Source: CAJXVY01 sp031580995
GTDB lineage: Bacteria > Actinomycetota > Actinomycetes > Actinomycetales > Microbacteriaceae
Direction: 5' to 3'
Length of the DNA: 64,000 nt
Assembly: GCA_031580995.1 (NCBI GenBank)
Contig: JAVLCC010000004.1
Location: 39,641 to 103,640 of the forward strand
Position numbers and translations under genes: made by a program. The notes beneath the pieces were generated by a model. The model saw only the letters and a list, made by a program, of their open reading frames with translations, searched no databases and was not told where the DNA came from. Below are positions 1 to 7,043 of the stretch, in pieces (positions within the stretch are counted from its first letter, which is position 1; every line of letters begins with the position of its first letter).

Positions 1-313
1 CAGCAAGCCAAATGAAACTGTCTACACCTATTCACAAGTCGAACTTGACAGGCTTTTAGCTCAGTTGGAAAGCAAAGGCCTGAGATACCAACAGCCAATT
101 CAGCGCTATAAAGGTCTTGGTGAGATGGATGCAGATCAACTGGCAGAAACGACTATGAATCCTGAAATGCGTTCACTGCGTCGAATCACCGCCAAGGATG
201 CACAACTCTCAGACGAGGTGTTTGAACTATTGATGGGAAGTGAAGTCGCACCAAGGAGAGATTTCATAATCTCATCCGCAGACGATTTTGAAAGAGAGAA
301 TATCGACGCCTAA
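1..313 (+). CDS. parE: DNA topoisomerase IV (gyrase-type) subunit B, C-terminal end (partial)
   Basis: This is the last ~103 codons of a type IIA topoisomerase ATPase subunit. The reading frame is open from base 2 and the real start lies outside the window. The visible part has the conserved C-terminal TOPRIM-end motif RYKGLGEM followed by the QL...TTMNP region typical of GyrB/ParE. ParE pairs with ParC to decatenate replicated chromosomes. The parC gene lies directly downstream on the other strand, which favours ParE over GyrB, since actinobacterial gyrB normally sits beside gyrA near the origin. The two genes are convergent and share the bases CTAA, which encode both stop codons. The assignment as type IIA subunit B is secure; ParE versus GyrB is inferred from the neighbour. 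Confidence 0.9.
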   Translation, partial: SKPNETVYTYSQVELDRLLAQLESKGLRYQQPIQRYKGLGEMDADQLAETTMNPEMRSLRRITAKDAQLSDEVFELLMGSEVAPRRDFIISSADDFERENIDA

Positions 314-2595
314 TGAGCGCCGATGGCTCTAAAGCTGAGGTTTATTCCTGCAACATCGCGTTTGCTCGGCTCGAGAGTCTCTTTGGAATCAGCAGAGCAC
401 AGATCAAAACCCTCTGCTGATCGAGCAAAGTAGAAACGCTTATCCGTTTTTGTAAAACGTTGAACTCGAACACCCTGGGTGGCTCTTCCTTTTTTGGGGA
501 TCTCTGAAAATTCGGTAACCTTTCCGCGACCGAATTCCGCTCCCACTAGACCATCCCCAGCTTCTGCAGCTGTTAGAAGGTGGTGGTTGTCATCAGCAGA
601 TCCAAATCCAACAACATAGTCATCATCGACTAATTTGATTCCCTGCATACCAAAAGCACCTAGACCTTGAGGCCTTACCGTTTCGGATTCAAATTTCAAA
701 ACCTGACCGGTGCTTGTTGCAAAATAAAGATTTTTCAGGGCTACATCTGCGCCTATAACTTCATCATTTTCTGCTAAAGAGATGACTTTAAAGCTTTCCT
801 TGTCTGATAACTCTGCAAGTCTTTTAACGTTTCCTAGTTTTGTGCCAAGTGCAATTGTTTGCCCGTCACTAATTCCAATAACGCTTACCACTCGATCATC
901 ACCCAACTCCAGGAACTGACTGATTGTTGGTATTGATTCAAGCTGCTCGGCTGATTCAACTGGCGGAATGTCACTGACGTTTATTTTTTGAGCCATGCCT
1001 TTAGCTGTGATGGCGATTATCTGACCATCAAGGGTTTCCGTGGGGCAACGATTGGAGTTACTTTCTTGCACAGGCATGCGAACAAGCTTTTGATCACAAC
1101 TAAGACTGATTACTAGATCTTTGGCGTCTTCTAGAGATGTCCTAATTTGGGTGCGCCGTGGATTGGCTAGGTTTTTACTGGCCTGTTCGAGTTCAGTTTT
1201 AATAACTGCGTTAAGGTTTTCTTCACTGGAAAGAATCGCTTCGAAACTGGCAATTTGTTCAACCAATTGTTCACGCTCAGTTTGTAACTCAATGACACTA
1301 AAGCGAGTGAGCCTTCGCAACCTCAACTCCAAAATATGTTCAGCCTGCAATTCGCTTAGGTCAAACACCTCGCAGAGCTTTTTGTTCGCTTCTTGAACTG
1401 TCTCTGAGGCTCGGATAACCTCAATCACCTCATCAATGTTCAATACCGCTATTTCTAGACCTTCAACCAAATGAAGTCTTGCCTGCGCTTTTTTTAGCCT
1501 GAACTGAGTACGTCTTTTGGTGACGTTTTTGCGGTGATCAATGAAATTCTCGAGTAATTCAATGACGCCCATGGTTTTTGGACGACCGTTTACCAAAGCT
1601 ATGTTGTTGATGTTGAAAGATTCTTCTAAAGGTGTGAATTTATAGAGTTTTTCCAACACCTCTTGAGGGTCAAAACCGCCTTTGATCTCAATCACCAGTC
1701 TGAGACCGTGTTTTCGGTCTGTGTAGTCCTGAACGTCACTTATACCCGTGAGCTTTTTCGAACCAACAGCATCCTTGATTTTTTCAATTACTCTTTCAGT
1801 GCCGACTTGGTATGGAAGCTCAGTTACTACCAGTCCTAGCTTTCTTGCAGAGACTGTTTCAATTGAAACTCTCGCCCTAACCTTTAGAGAACCTTTGCCA
1901 GATTCATAGGCTTGTTCGATGCCTTCTGTAGAGGTGATTATCCCTCCACCGGGAAAATCTGGACCGGGCATCACCTGCATAATTTTTTTTAGGCTAGCCC
2001 CTCCCTGCAAAACCTTGATTGCAGCCTTTGTTGCCTCTCCGAGGTTGTGAGGAGGCATAGAGGTCGCCATTCCAACGGCAATTCCACTGGCCCCGTTCAC
2101 TAGCAAATTCGGAAAGGCTGCCGGAAGAACTGCAGGTTCAGTCAATTGAGAATCGTAATTGGGAACAAAATCTACGGTGTCTTCTTCTATCTCATCAGTG
2201 AGTGCCAATGCACCCTCACTCATGCGTGCCTCTGTATACCTGGCCGCCGCTGGGCCGTCGTCTAAGCTTCCAAAGTTTCCATGCCCATCAACCAGTGGTA
2301 GTCGCATGCTAAATGGCTGAGCCAGCCTCACAAGCGCGTCATAAATTGCTTGATCACCGTGTGGGTGCAGTTTTCCCATCACGTCTCCGACAACCCTGGA
2401 GGATTTAACGTGACCTTTGCTGGGGAGAAGGCTCATTTCTCGCATCTGATGAACAATTCTGCGCTGAACGGGTTTCAGGCCATCCCTGACATCGGGGAGA
2501 GCTCGGGCGTAGATAACAGAGTAGGAGTATTCGAGAAATGACTGCTGCATTTCTGCAGTGACGTCAATATCTACTATGCGGTCAGAATCGCTCAT
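310..2595 (-). CDS. parC: DNA topoisomerase IV subunit A
   Basis: This 761-residue protein is the DNA-cleaving and religating subunit of a type IIA topoisomerase. The catalytic tyrosine is Y120 in the motif ARYTEARM, and the breakage-reunion domain fills roughly residues 1-480. A beta-pinwheel C-terminal domain follows. It lacks the QRRGGxG 'GyrA box' needed for wrapping and negative supercoiling, so topoisomerase IV is a better fit than gyrase. At the quinolone-determining position (Ser83 of E. coli GyrA, in GDS) the sequence reads GDQ, with Gln82; the nearby acidic residue is D86. The start ATG has a good Shine-Dalgarno (AAGGGAG) on the minus strand. It overlaps parE tail to tail by 4 bases and is divergent from the next gene across only 26 bases. 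Confidence 0.94.
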   Translation of the reverse strand: MSDSDRIVDIDVTAEMQQSFLEYSYSVIYARALPDVRDGLKPVQRRIVHQMREMSLLPSKGHVKSSRVVGDVMGKLHPHGDQAIYDALVRLAQPFSMRLPLVDGHGNFGSLDDGPAAARYTEARMSEGALALTDEIEEDTVDFVPNYDSQLTEPAVLPAAFPNLLVNGASGIAVGMATSMPPHNLGEATKAAIKVLQGGASLKKIMQVMPGPDFPGGGIITSTEGIEQAYESGKGSLKVRARVSIETVSARKLGLVVTELPYQVGTERVIEKIKDAVGSKKLTGISDVQDYTDRKHGLRLVIEIKGGFDPQEVLEKLYKFTPLEESFNINNIALVNGRPKTMGVIELLENFIDHRKNVTKRRTQFRLKKAQARLHLVEGLEIAVLNIDEVIEVIRASETVQEANKKLCEVFDLSELQAEHILELRLRRLTRFSVIELQTEREQLVEQIASFEAILSSEENLNAVIKTELEQASKNLANPRRTQIRTSLEDAKDLVISLSCDQKLVRMPVQESNSNRCPTETLDGQIIAITAKGMAQKINVSDIPPVESAEQLESIPTISQFLELGDDRVVSVIGISDGQTIALGTKLGNVKRLAELSDKESFKVISLAENDEVIGADVALKNLYFATSTGQVLKFESETVRPQGLGAFGMQGIKLVDDDYVVGFGSADDNHHLLTAAEAGDGLVGAEFGRGKVTEFSEIPKKGRATQGVRVQRFTKTDKRFYFARSAEGFDLCSADSKETLEPSKRDVAGINLSFRAIGAH

Positions 2596-2621
2596 TACTC
2601 CCTTGTGGCAAGATAGTCAGG

Positions 2622-3701
2622 ATGTTGAAAACTCTACCGAAAGCGCCCAAATCGTTGGGGAGGACTCGACATGTTTTGGATAGTTGCCAATTATCGGTCA
2701 GGGGCAAGACGAATCAACTTGGGTTTCAACCAACAAAGTCAGTAATTGTCATTTTAGTGGACGGTCTCGGCTACCGTCAGTTGGAGCAAGTTTCAGGGCA
2801 TGCCCCAACCATTTGGAAAAATTCAAAGCCAATCAAATCTGCTTTCCCGGCAACCACCAGTGTGAACATCAAGAGTTTTTCAAGCGGATTGCCACCTGCA
2901 AAACACGGATTTCTCGGATATCGCTTGAAACACAATCAGGGAACAACAAATTTGCTGAGTGACTTGCAGAAATTAGACATTGCTGAATTCAATACGATTA
3001 GAAACATCTCTGAAACCGGTGACCGGCAGTGCAAGTTTTCTGTTGTCTCAATGGAGGAATACAGGGATTCTGGGTTTAGCAGGGTGACCATGTCCGGTGC
3101 CGAATATCAGTCAGCGGAGACTATCCAAGATCGCTTCAAAGTTGCAGAAAACATAGCTAGAAATCCTGGGCAGGTTGTTTATCTTTACATACCCGAATTA
3201 GACAAAACTGGACACAAAGAGGGTTGGGGCTCTGATAGGTGGATTCACTACTTGGAGGAGGTCGAATCTGGACTTCGTTCATTGCAAGATACTGAAATAG
3301 GGGTTGTGCTGATAAGTGATCACGGCATGGTGAATACATCTGCAGAACAACAAATACATCTAGACCAGTTCATCGACTCTGATGACATCCTGGCGATGGT
3401 TGGTGATACCCGCTGTACTTTTTTACACACGAATCTGACCAAGACAGAAATTGCAAAAGCCGTTGATTCTCAACCAATGAGTGTTTATGAAGCCTCTGAA
3501 TTAGAGGCAGCTGGCTGGTTCGGGGGAGAGGTGCTAGCAGAGTTTAGATACAGACTTCCGCAGATTGTGCTGATAGCTCATGGTGATCATGTGATTTTGC
3601 ATAAAGATTTCAACACAGAGCGTGCTTATAAAATGATTGGCCACCATGGAACATTTGACGATCGTGAGCTGGAAGTGCCACTGATGAGGATCGGTATCTA
3701 A
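2622..3701 (+). CDS. Type I phosphodiesterase / alkaline phosphatase superfamily protein
   Basis: This 359-residue protein belongs to the nucleotide pyrophosphatase/phosphodiesterase branch of the alkaline phosphatase superfamily. Visible metal and active-site elements are D47 in ILVDGLG, the nucleophile region PATTS (Thr78/79), a D..GH element in PELDKTGH, the SDHGM motif, and a late HGD...HHG histidine pair. This order is the canonical two-metal arrangement. I see no signal peptide or membrane segment, so it is probably cytoplasmic. The substrate cannot be told from sequence; related actinobacterial proteins next to parC or sepH are simply annotated as alkaline phosphatase family. It ends by sharing CTAA with the stop of sepH on the opposite strand. 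Confidence 0.85.
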   Translation: MLKTLPKAPKSLGRTRHVLDSCQLSVRGKTNQLGFQPTKSVIVILVDGLGYRQLEQVSGHAPTIWKNSKPIKSAFPATTSVNIKSFSSGLPPAKHGFLGYRLKHNQGTTNLLSDLQKLDIAEFNTIRNISETGDRQCKFSVVSMEEYRDSGFSRVTMSGAEYQSAETIQDRFKVAENIARNPGQVVYLYIPELDKTGHKEGWGSDRWIHYLEEVESGLRSLQDTEIGVVLISDHGMVNTSAEQQIHLDQFIDSDDILAMVGDTRCTFLHTNLTKTEIAKAVDSQPMSVYEASELEAAGWFGGEVLAEFRYRLPQIVLIAHGDHVILHKDFNTERAYKMIGHHGTFDDRELEVPLMRIGI

Positions 3702-4450
3702 TCTTCTTTATCGTCTTTATTCTCGCTCGCACCAAAAACAATTTCATCCCAACTTGGCAAAGAGGGGCGCTTCGAAGATGACTCAGGCTTAGGGGTTTCA
3801 GCATCAGCCTCTTTTTGAGCCCTTCTTCGCTGCAATTCTTCCAATAAATCTGTGGCAACACTACTTGCGTCACTTTCTGGCTGTTCTTGCTCGTATTCAT
3901 CTTCATTATCCACAGGGCTATCGATCACACTGAACGCGACCGTAGGTGATTGTTCTTCAAAAATCTCTTTAGCTTTTTCATCCAATGGCTTCAGCCAGTT
4001 GTTTTTGGGGTCAAAGCTAAAGCTCGCTGTTCCTGCACCATCCTCGGCTTTTAATACCCATTTACCGTCATCTTTCAAAACTCTGATTGAGGCATCCGTG
4101 AGTTTGCGCTCAAGAAGATTTTCAAACGGGATAGTTTCATCAAAATCTTGTGCTACAACCAGAACCGAAAGCGCAGCTGATTTTACAAAGTTCAATTCTG
4201 CAATCACCGGAGCCGCGAACGGTTCTATGGAATCTTCTTCAACACCCAATTGGTTTGCAACCTCGGGAAGTGTAAGACCTGATCTAATTAGCGATTGAAC
4301 TTCTCCGGGGGAAAATGATTGCGCATCTGCTCCTGGATTTCTGACGGCTTGCCTTAGATTTCCATTTAACTCCAGGCGTAATTGAGATCCATCATCGTCT
4401 TTGAGAATTATGTAGTCTCCCTCTCGGTGAGAAAACTTAACTTCCTTCAT
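3698..4450 (-). CDS. sepH: Septation protein SepH (DUF3071 family)
   Basis: This 250-residue protein has the SepH layout. An N-terminal DUF3071 domain (about residues 1-170) contains a helix-turn-helix (about 48-72, SPGEVQSLIRSGLTLPEVAN). A low-complexity acidic and Glu/Gln-rich C-terminal tail follows, from about residue 185. In Streptomyces and Mycobacterium, SepH binds FtsZ and promotes Z-ring assembly. It is shorter than the streptomycete protein, mainly in the disordered tail. The start ATG has a perfect AGGAGG ribosome-binding site. It overlaps the upstream convergent gene by the 4 stop-codon bases CTAA. Confidence 0.88.
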   Translation of the reverse strand: MKEVKFSHREGDYIILKDDDGSQLRLELNGNLRQAVRNPGADAQSFSPGEVQSLIRSGLTLPEVANQLGVEEDSIEPFAAPVIAELNFVKSAALSVLVVAQDFDETIPFENLLERKLTDASIRVLKDDGKWVLKAEDGAGTASFSFDPKNNWLKPLDEKAKEIFEEQSPTVAFSVIDSPVDNEDEYEQEQPESDASSVATDLLEELQRRRAQKEADAETPKPESSSKRPSLPSWDEIVFGASENKDDKED

Positions 4451-4454
4451 GTCG

Positions 4455-4460
4455 CCTCCT
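4455..4460 (-). promoter_or_regulatory. Strong Shine-Dalgarno of sepH
   Basis: Read on the minus strand this is AGGAGG, four bases before the sepH ATG. It is the best-matching ribosome-binding site seen in the window. It shows that at least part of this genome uses classical leadered initiation beside the apparently leaderless genes. Confidence 0.8.
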
Positions 4461-4557
4461 AGGGATACCTTCTCACCTGTTTGGCATTTTCTTGCTGATT
4501 TGCACGCGTGATTTATTATTTTCCCTGAAGTTCAGCTGTGAATTTGCCGTGGCGAGC

Positions 4558-4586
4558 TTGATTTAGATAACTTAATCAGGCATAGT
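4558..4586 (+). promoter_or_regulatory. Sigma70-type promoter of the DUF4193 gene
   Basis: A -35 element TTGATT (4558-4563) and a -10 element CATAGT (4581-4586) are separated by 17 bases, in the 167-base divergent gap between sepH and the DUF4193 gene. The expected transcription start near 4592 leaves a short leader with a GAGAGG ribosome-binding site before the GTG at 4618. Assignment is by consensus match only. I see no other feature in this gap apart from the sepH ribosome-binding site. Confidence 0.55.
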
Positions 4587-4617
4587 TTCGCCCTGAAGCA
4601 GACAAGAGAGGTGTTTC

Positions 4618-4902
4618 GTGGCAACTGACTACGATGCGCAGAGGAAGAGCGAGGACGATACCGAGAGTATCGAGGTTATCAAAGAGCGCATGCCCGATAA
4701 ACCCAGTGGCATTAGCGATAGTGACGATACTGAACTTGAGCCTTATAGCGCTCCAGATGTTGTCAATGAAGAACTTGACGTGGTGGTCATGCCAAAGCAG
4801 GAGAACGAATTCACCTGCATTGAGTGCTTTTTACTTAAGCCACCTTCTCAGCTAGGTAAGAAGACCCGTCAAGGCTCAATCTGTCTTGACTGTGCTGGAT
4901 AG
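4618..4902 (+). CDS. DUF4193 family zinc-ribbon-like protein
   Basis: This 94-residue protein belongs to the actinobacterial DUF4193 family (Rv2699c-like) of unknown function. The N-terminal two thirds is acidic and probably disordered. The C-terminal end carries two cysteine pairs, C67-x2-C70 and C89-x2-C92, which suggest a small zinc ribbon. The GTG start at 4618 follows a GAGAGG ribosome-binding site and a plausible promoter. The gene converges on the DUF3093 gene and overlaps it by 27 bases, so the cysteine-bearing C-terminus is encoded in DNA that also encodes the end of its neighbour. The pairing DUF4193-DUF3093-dut is a standard actinobacterial gene order. Sigma-factor or RNA polymerase binding has been suggested for such small ribbons, but nothing here shows it. 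Confidence 0.88.
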   Translation: MATDYDAQRKSEDDTESIEVIKERMPDKPSGISDSDDTELEPYSAPDVVNEELDVVVMPKQENEFTCIECFLLKPPSQLGKKTRQGSICLDCAG

Positions 4903-5322
4903 AGCCTCTACAAGACTCTCTGGATTCCGAGTGCTAATTAAGACCTTGTTATAGAAATCTTCTGGGTCAATGTTGTCTAAAACGACAACTGCATCGATTC
5001 CTCCACGAATTTGAAAAAAAGTATCAGGGGTTAGATCTGGACCGCGAGCCCTAAAGGCCTCATCGCCTAAAAAAGCTCTGGGGTTTGTCAACACCTCTGT
5101 CGGAATTACAGCTTTTCCTAAGATCAAATGCTTGTCATTGACCACGACACTTGGTGAGAAACCATAAAGCAAGACATTTACTGCAATTGTCACTGCAACA
5201 CCTATTGCAAATGCCAAATACCAATTGAAAGGACCGAGCATTAATCCAAAACCGGGTATTAGCAAAAGTGTTGAAATGGTCAGCCCAATTGGCGGAATCA
5301 ATTTCTCGGAGTAAATCGTCAT
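4876..5322 (-). CDS. DUF3093 family membrane protein
   Basis: This 148-residue protein has two hydrophobic segments near the N-terminus (about residues 12-30 and 34-56) followed by a soluble domain, the pattern of the actinobacterial DUF3093 family (Rv2698-like). Function is unknown; it is predicted to sit in the cytoplasmic membrane. It is encoded opposite dut in the conserved dut/DUF3093/DUF4193 block. No Shine-Dalgarno is visible. Instead, TAATCT lies 7 bases before the ATG, which fits a leaderless transcript. The 3' end overlaps the DUF4193 gene by 27 bases. Confidence 0.85.
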   Translation of the reverse strand: MTIYSEKLIPPIGLTISTLLLIPGFGLMLGPFNWYLAFAIGVAVTIAVNVLLYGFSPSVVVNDKHLILGKAVIPTEVLTNPRAFLGDEAFRARGPDLTPDTFFQIRGGIDAVVVLDNIDPEDFYNKVLISTRNPESLVEALSSTVKTD

Positions 5323-5326
5323 CAGA

Positions 5327-5335
5327 TATAGATTA
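5327..5335. promoter_or_regulatory. Overlapping divergent -10 elements for dut and the DUF3093 gene
   Basis: The 23-base gap between the two divergent starts holds a plus-strand -10 (TATAGAT, 5327-5333) for dut and a minus-strand -10 (TAATCT, plus coordinates 5330-5335) for the DUF3093 gene. The minus-strand element is 7 bases from its ATG. The plus-strand element ends 12 bases before the dut GTG. The two hexamers share bases, so RNA polymerase probably cannot open both at once. No clear -35 elements are visible. Confidence 0.5.
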
Positions 5336-5345
5336 CGCTCTAACC

Positions 5346-5783
5346 GTGGAAAATTCTGTGCAGATATTGATAACTGGTGACCCAGAGCTCATCCCAAAAT
5401 ATGCTAAGCAAGGTGATGCGGGAGCTGACCTTAGATCGAGCGTGGCTGGATCGATTGCTCCTTACGGCAGAGCTCTGGTGCCAACGGGCATTCAGATTGC
5501 TTTGCCGGATGGTTATGTGGGTCTTGTGCATCCAAGAAGTGGACTGGCTGTGAAACACGGCATAACGGTACTAAACACCCCCGGCACAATCGACTCAGGC
5601 TATCGAGGAGAGATTCAGGTGATTTTAATGAACACCAGTGATGAGGAATTTGTGTTTGAGCGGGGCGAAAGGATTGCCCAATTGGTGATTCAGAATTATG
5701 AAAAGGCAGAATTTGTCGAGGTCGTTCAGTTACCTGGAACTGAGCGCGGCGAGGGTGGCTTTGGGTCATCCGGAAGGAAATAA
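5346..5783 (+). CDS. dut: dUTP diphosphatase
   Basis: dUTPase hydrolyses dUTP to dUMP and pyrophosphate, keeping uracil out of DNA and feeding thymidylate synthesis. The protein is 145 residues from the GTG at 5346, the usual size for a homotrimeric dUTPase. All five family motifs are visible: DAGADLRS, PRSGLA, LNTPGTIDSGYRGEI, ERIAQLV and the C-terminal GEGGFGSSG arm. A longer frame reaches back to 5268, but that extension runs into the divergent DUF3093 gene and adds no conserved sequence, so I chose GTG 5346; GTG 5358 is a less likely alternative. It is followed immediately (0 bases) by the DUF3710 gene. Confidence 0.93.
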   Translation: MENSVQILITGDPELIPKYAKQGDAGADLRSSVAGSIAPYGRALVPTGIQIALPDGYVGLVHPRSGLAVKHGITVLNTPGTIDSGYRGEIQVILMNTSDEEFVFERGERIAQLVIQNYEKAEFVEVVQLPGTERGEGGFGSSGRK

Positions 5784-6350
5784 ATGCTTGGCGAGGAAAA
5801 CAGATCTAAATCTGGACCATTTGATGTTTCCGAAGTTGGTCAATTACGTCCCTACATTGATTTCGGTTCAATAAGATTAGCCCCGAATAAGGGCATAAAG
5901 CTAAGAGCTGAACTTGAGGAGAAGACCAAAAAGGTAGTGGCGATAACTATTTTGTTCCCTGAGACAACACTGCAACTGCAGGCATTTGCAGCACCTAAAT
6001 CCAGGGGTATTTGGAATGAAGCTTTAGAACCAATTCAGAACTCAATCAACAAACAGGGCGGAACCGCCGAGGTTAGAAGTGGGCTTTTGGGGGATGAGGT
6101 TAGGGCCAGAGTCTCTGTAGAAAAAGATGGCCGAAAAGGCTACCGGGACAGTGTTTTCATAGGTGCTGATGGTCCACGCTGGATGCTCAGAGGAGTTATC
6201 TATGGAAAAGCCGCAACTGACAGCTCGGAATATCAAAAGGCTATAGAAATGTTTCGTTCCACGGTTGTAGACCGAGGCAATGTGCCACTTCCTCCGAATG
6301 AGCTACTTCCACTTTCGCTACCTCAAAATGAAAGCACCCAAAGTGAGTGA
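5784..6350 (+). CDS. DUF3710 family protein
   Basis: This 188-residue protein matches the actinobacterial DUF3710 family, which follows dut in most actinobacteria (Rv2696c-like). No function is established. It looks soluble with mixed alpha/beta character. The region around residues 80-140 (GDEVRARVSVEKDG, RWMLRGVIYG) is the conserved part. The start ATG is the base directly after the dut stop, so translation is probably coupled. The C-terminus is rich in Pro, Leu and Asn and overlaps the start of the next gene. Confidence 0.85.
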   Translation: MLGEENRSKSGPFDVSEVGQLRPYIDFGSIRLAPNKGIKLRAELEEKTKKVVAITILFPETTLQLQAFAAPKSRGIWNEALEPIQNSINKQGGTAEVRSGLLGDEVRARVSVEKDGRKGYRDSVFIGADGPRWMLRGVIYGKAATDSSEYQKAIEMFRSTVVDRGNVPLPPNELLPLSLPQNESTQSE

Positions 6351-7011
6351 TGACAGCGTTCGCAAACAAGTCGCGGGTCGACTTGGATTAGAAAATGATG
6401 GAGATCAAGTAAATTTCTCGCCATCTTCTTTACTGGCATCTATGGGTGGTCGACTAGGGATCGTAGAAGCGGTTTTACCAACTGTTTTATTCATCTCTGT
6501 GTTTAGCTTCACATCCGACGGGTTTGCCGCTGTAATAGCTGCCGCAAGCTCCGCAGCGGTATTTCTGATAATCAGGCTAATAACTCGGGGAATGCTTACT
6601 CAGGTTTTGGTGGGTGGTGCAGGAGTGGCCGTAGCAGCTTTTCTAGCTTTGAGAGATGGAGGCCAAACTCAGGATTATTTCTTGATTGGGTTTTATACCA
6701 ACGCGGCATACGCATCGGTGTTGCTAATAAGTATTTTGATCAGACAACCTCTATTGGGTGTCGCTGTTGCGTTACTGACTGGAAATAAGGATTGGAAAAA
6801 ACAACCTGGTTTGAGATATCGGTTTTATTTAGTGACAACACTTTGGGTTGCTTTTTTCTCTCTTCGACTGGCTGTCCAACTGCCTTTGTATTTCGCCGGA
6901 GCAATTGAGGCGCTAGCAACAGCGAGGCTTGTAATGGGTGCTCCGCTTTATGCATTATTGCTTGTAGTGAGTTGGTTAATACTCAAAGCGGTGTTTTTAC
7001 AAAAGAGGTAG
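6328..7011 (+). CDS. DUF3159 family membrane protein
   Basis: This is a polytopic membrane protein of about 227 residues in the actinobacterial DUF3159 family, which commonly follows dut-DUF3710. Five to six hydrophobic helices fill the protein after a 35-residue hydrophilic N-terminus. Conserved-looking elements include GRLGIVEAVLPT near the first helix and GLRYRFYLVTTLWV in the C-terminal half. The frame is open from 6280, but the family start fits ATG 6328. GTG 6343, with GAAAG upstream and overlapping the DUF3710 stop, is an equally reasonable start. Function is unknown; an ion-channel-like role has been proposed for relatives. Confidence 0.83.
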   Translation: MKAPKVSDDSVRKQVAGRLGLENDGDQVNFSPSSLLASMGGRLGIVEAVLPTVLFISVFSFTSDGFAAVIAAASSAAVFLIIRLITRGMLTQVLVGGAGVAVAAFLALRDGGQTQDYFLIGFYTNAAYASVLLISILIRQPLLGVAVALLTGNKDWKKQPGLRYRFYLVTTLWVAFFSLRLAVQLPLYFAGAIEALATARLVMGAPLYALLLVVSWLILKAVFLQKR

Positions 7012-7043
7012 ATTTAGTCCTAAGGGAAACATAAAGGAGTGTC

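Noticed and set aside
3852..4298. 148-codon open frame on plus, antisense to sepH, serine-rich
   Set aside because: It lies wholly inside sepH, has low-complexity Ser/Thr composition expected from the complement of Glu/Asp/Lys codons, and has no recognisable motif or ribosome-binding site.
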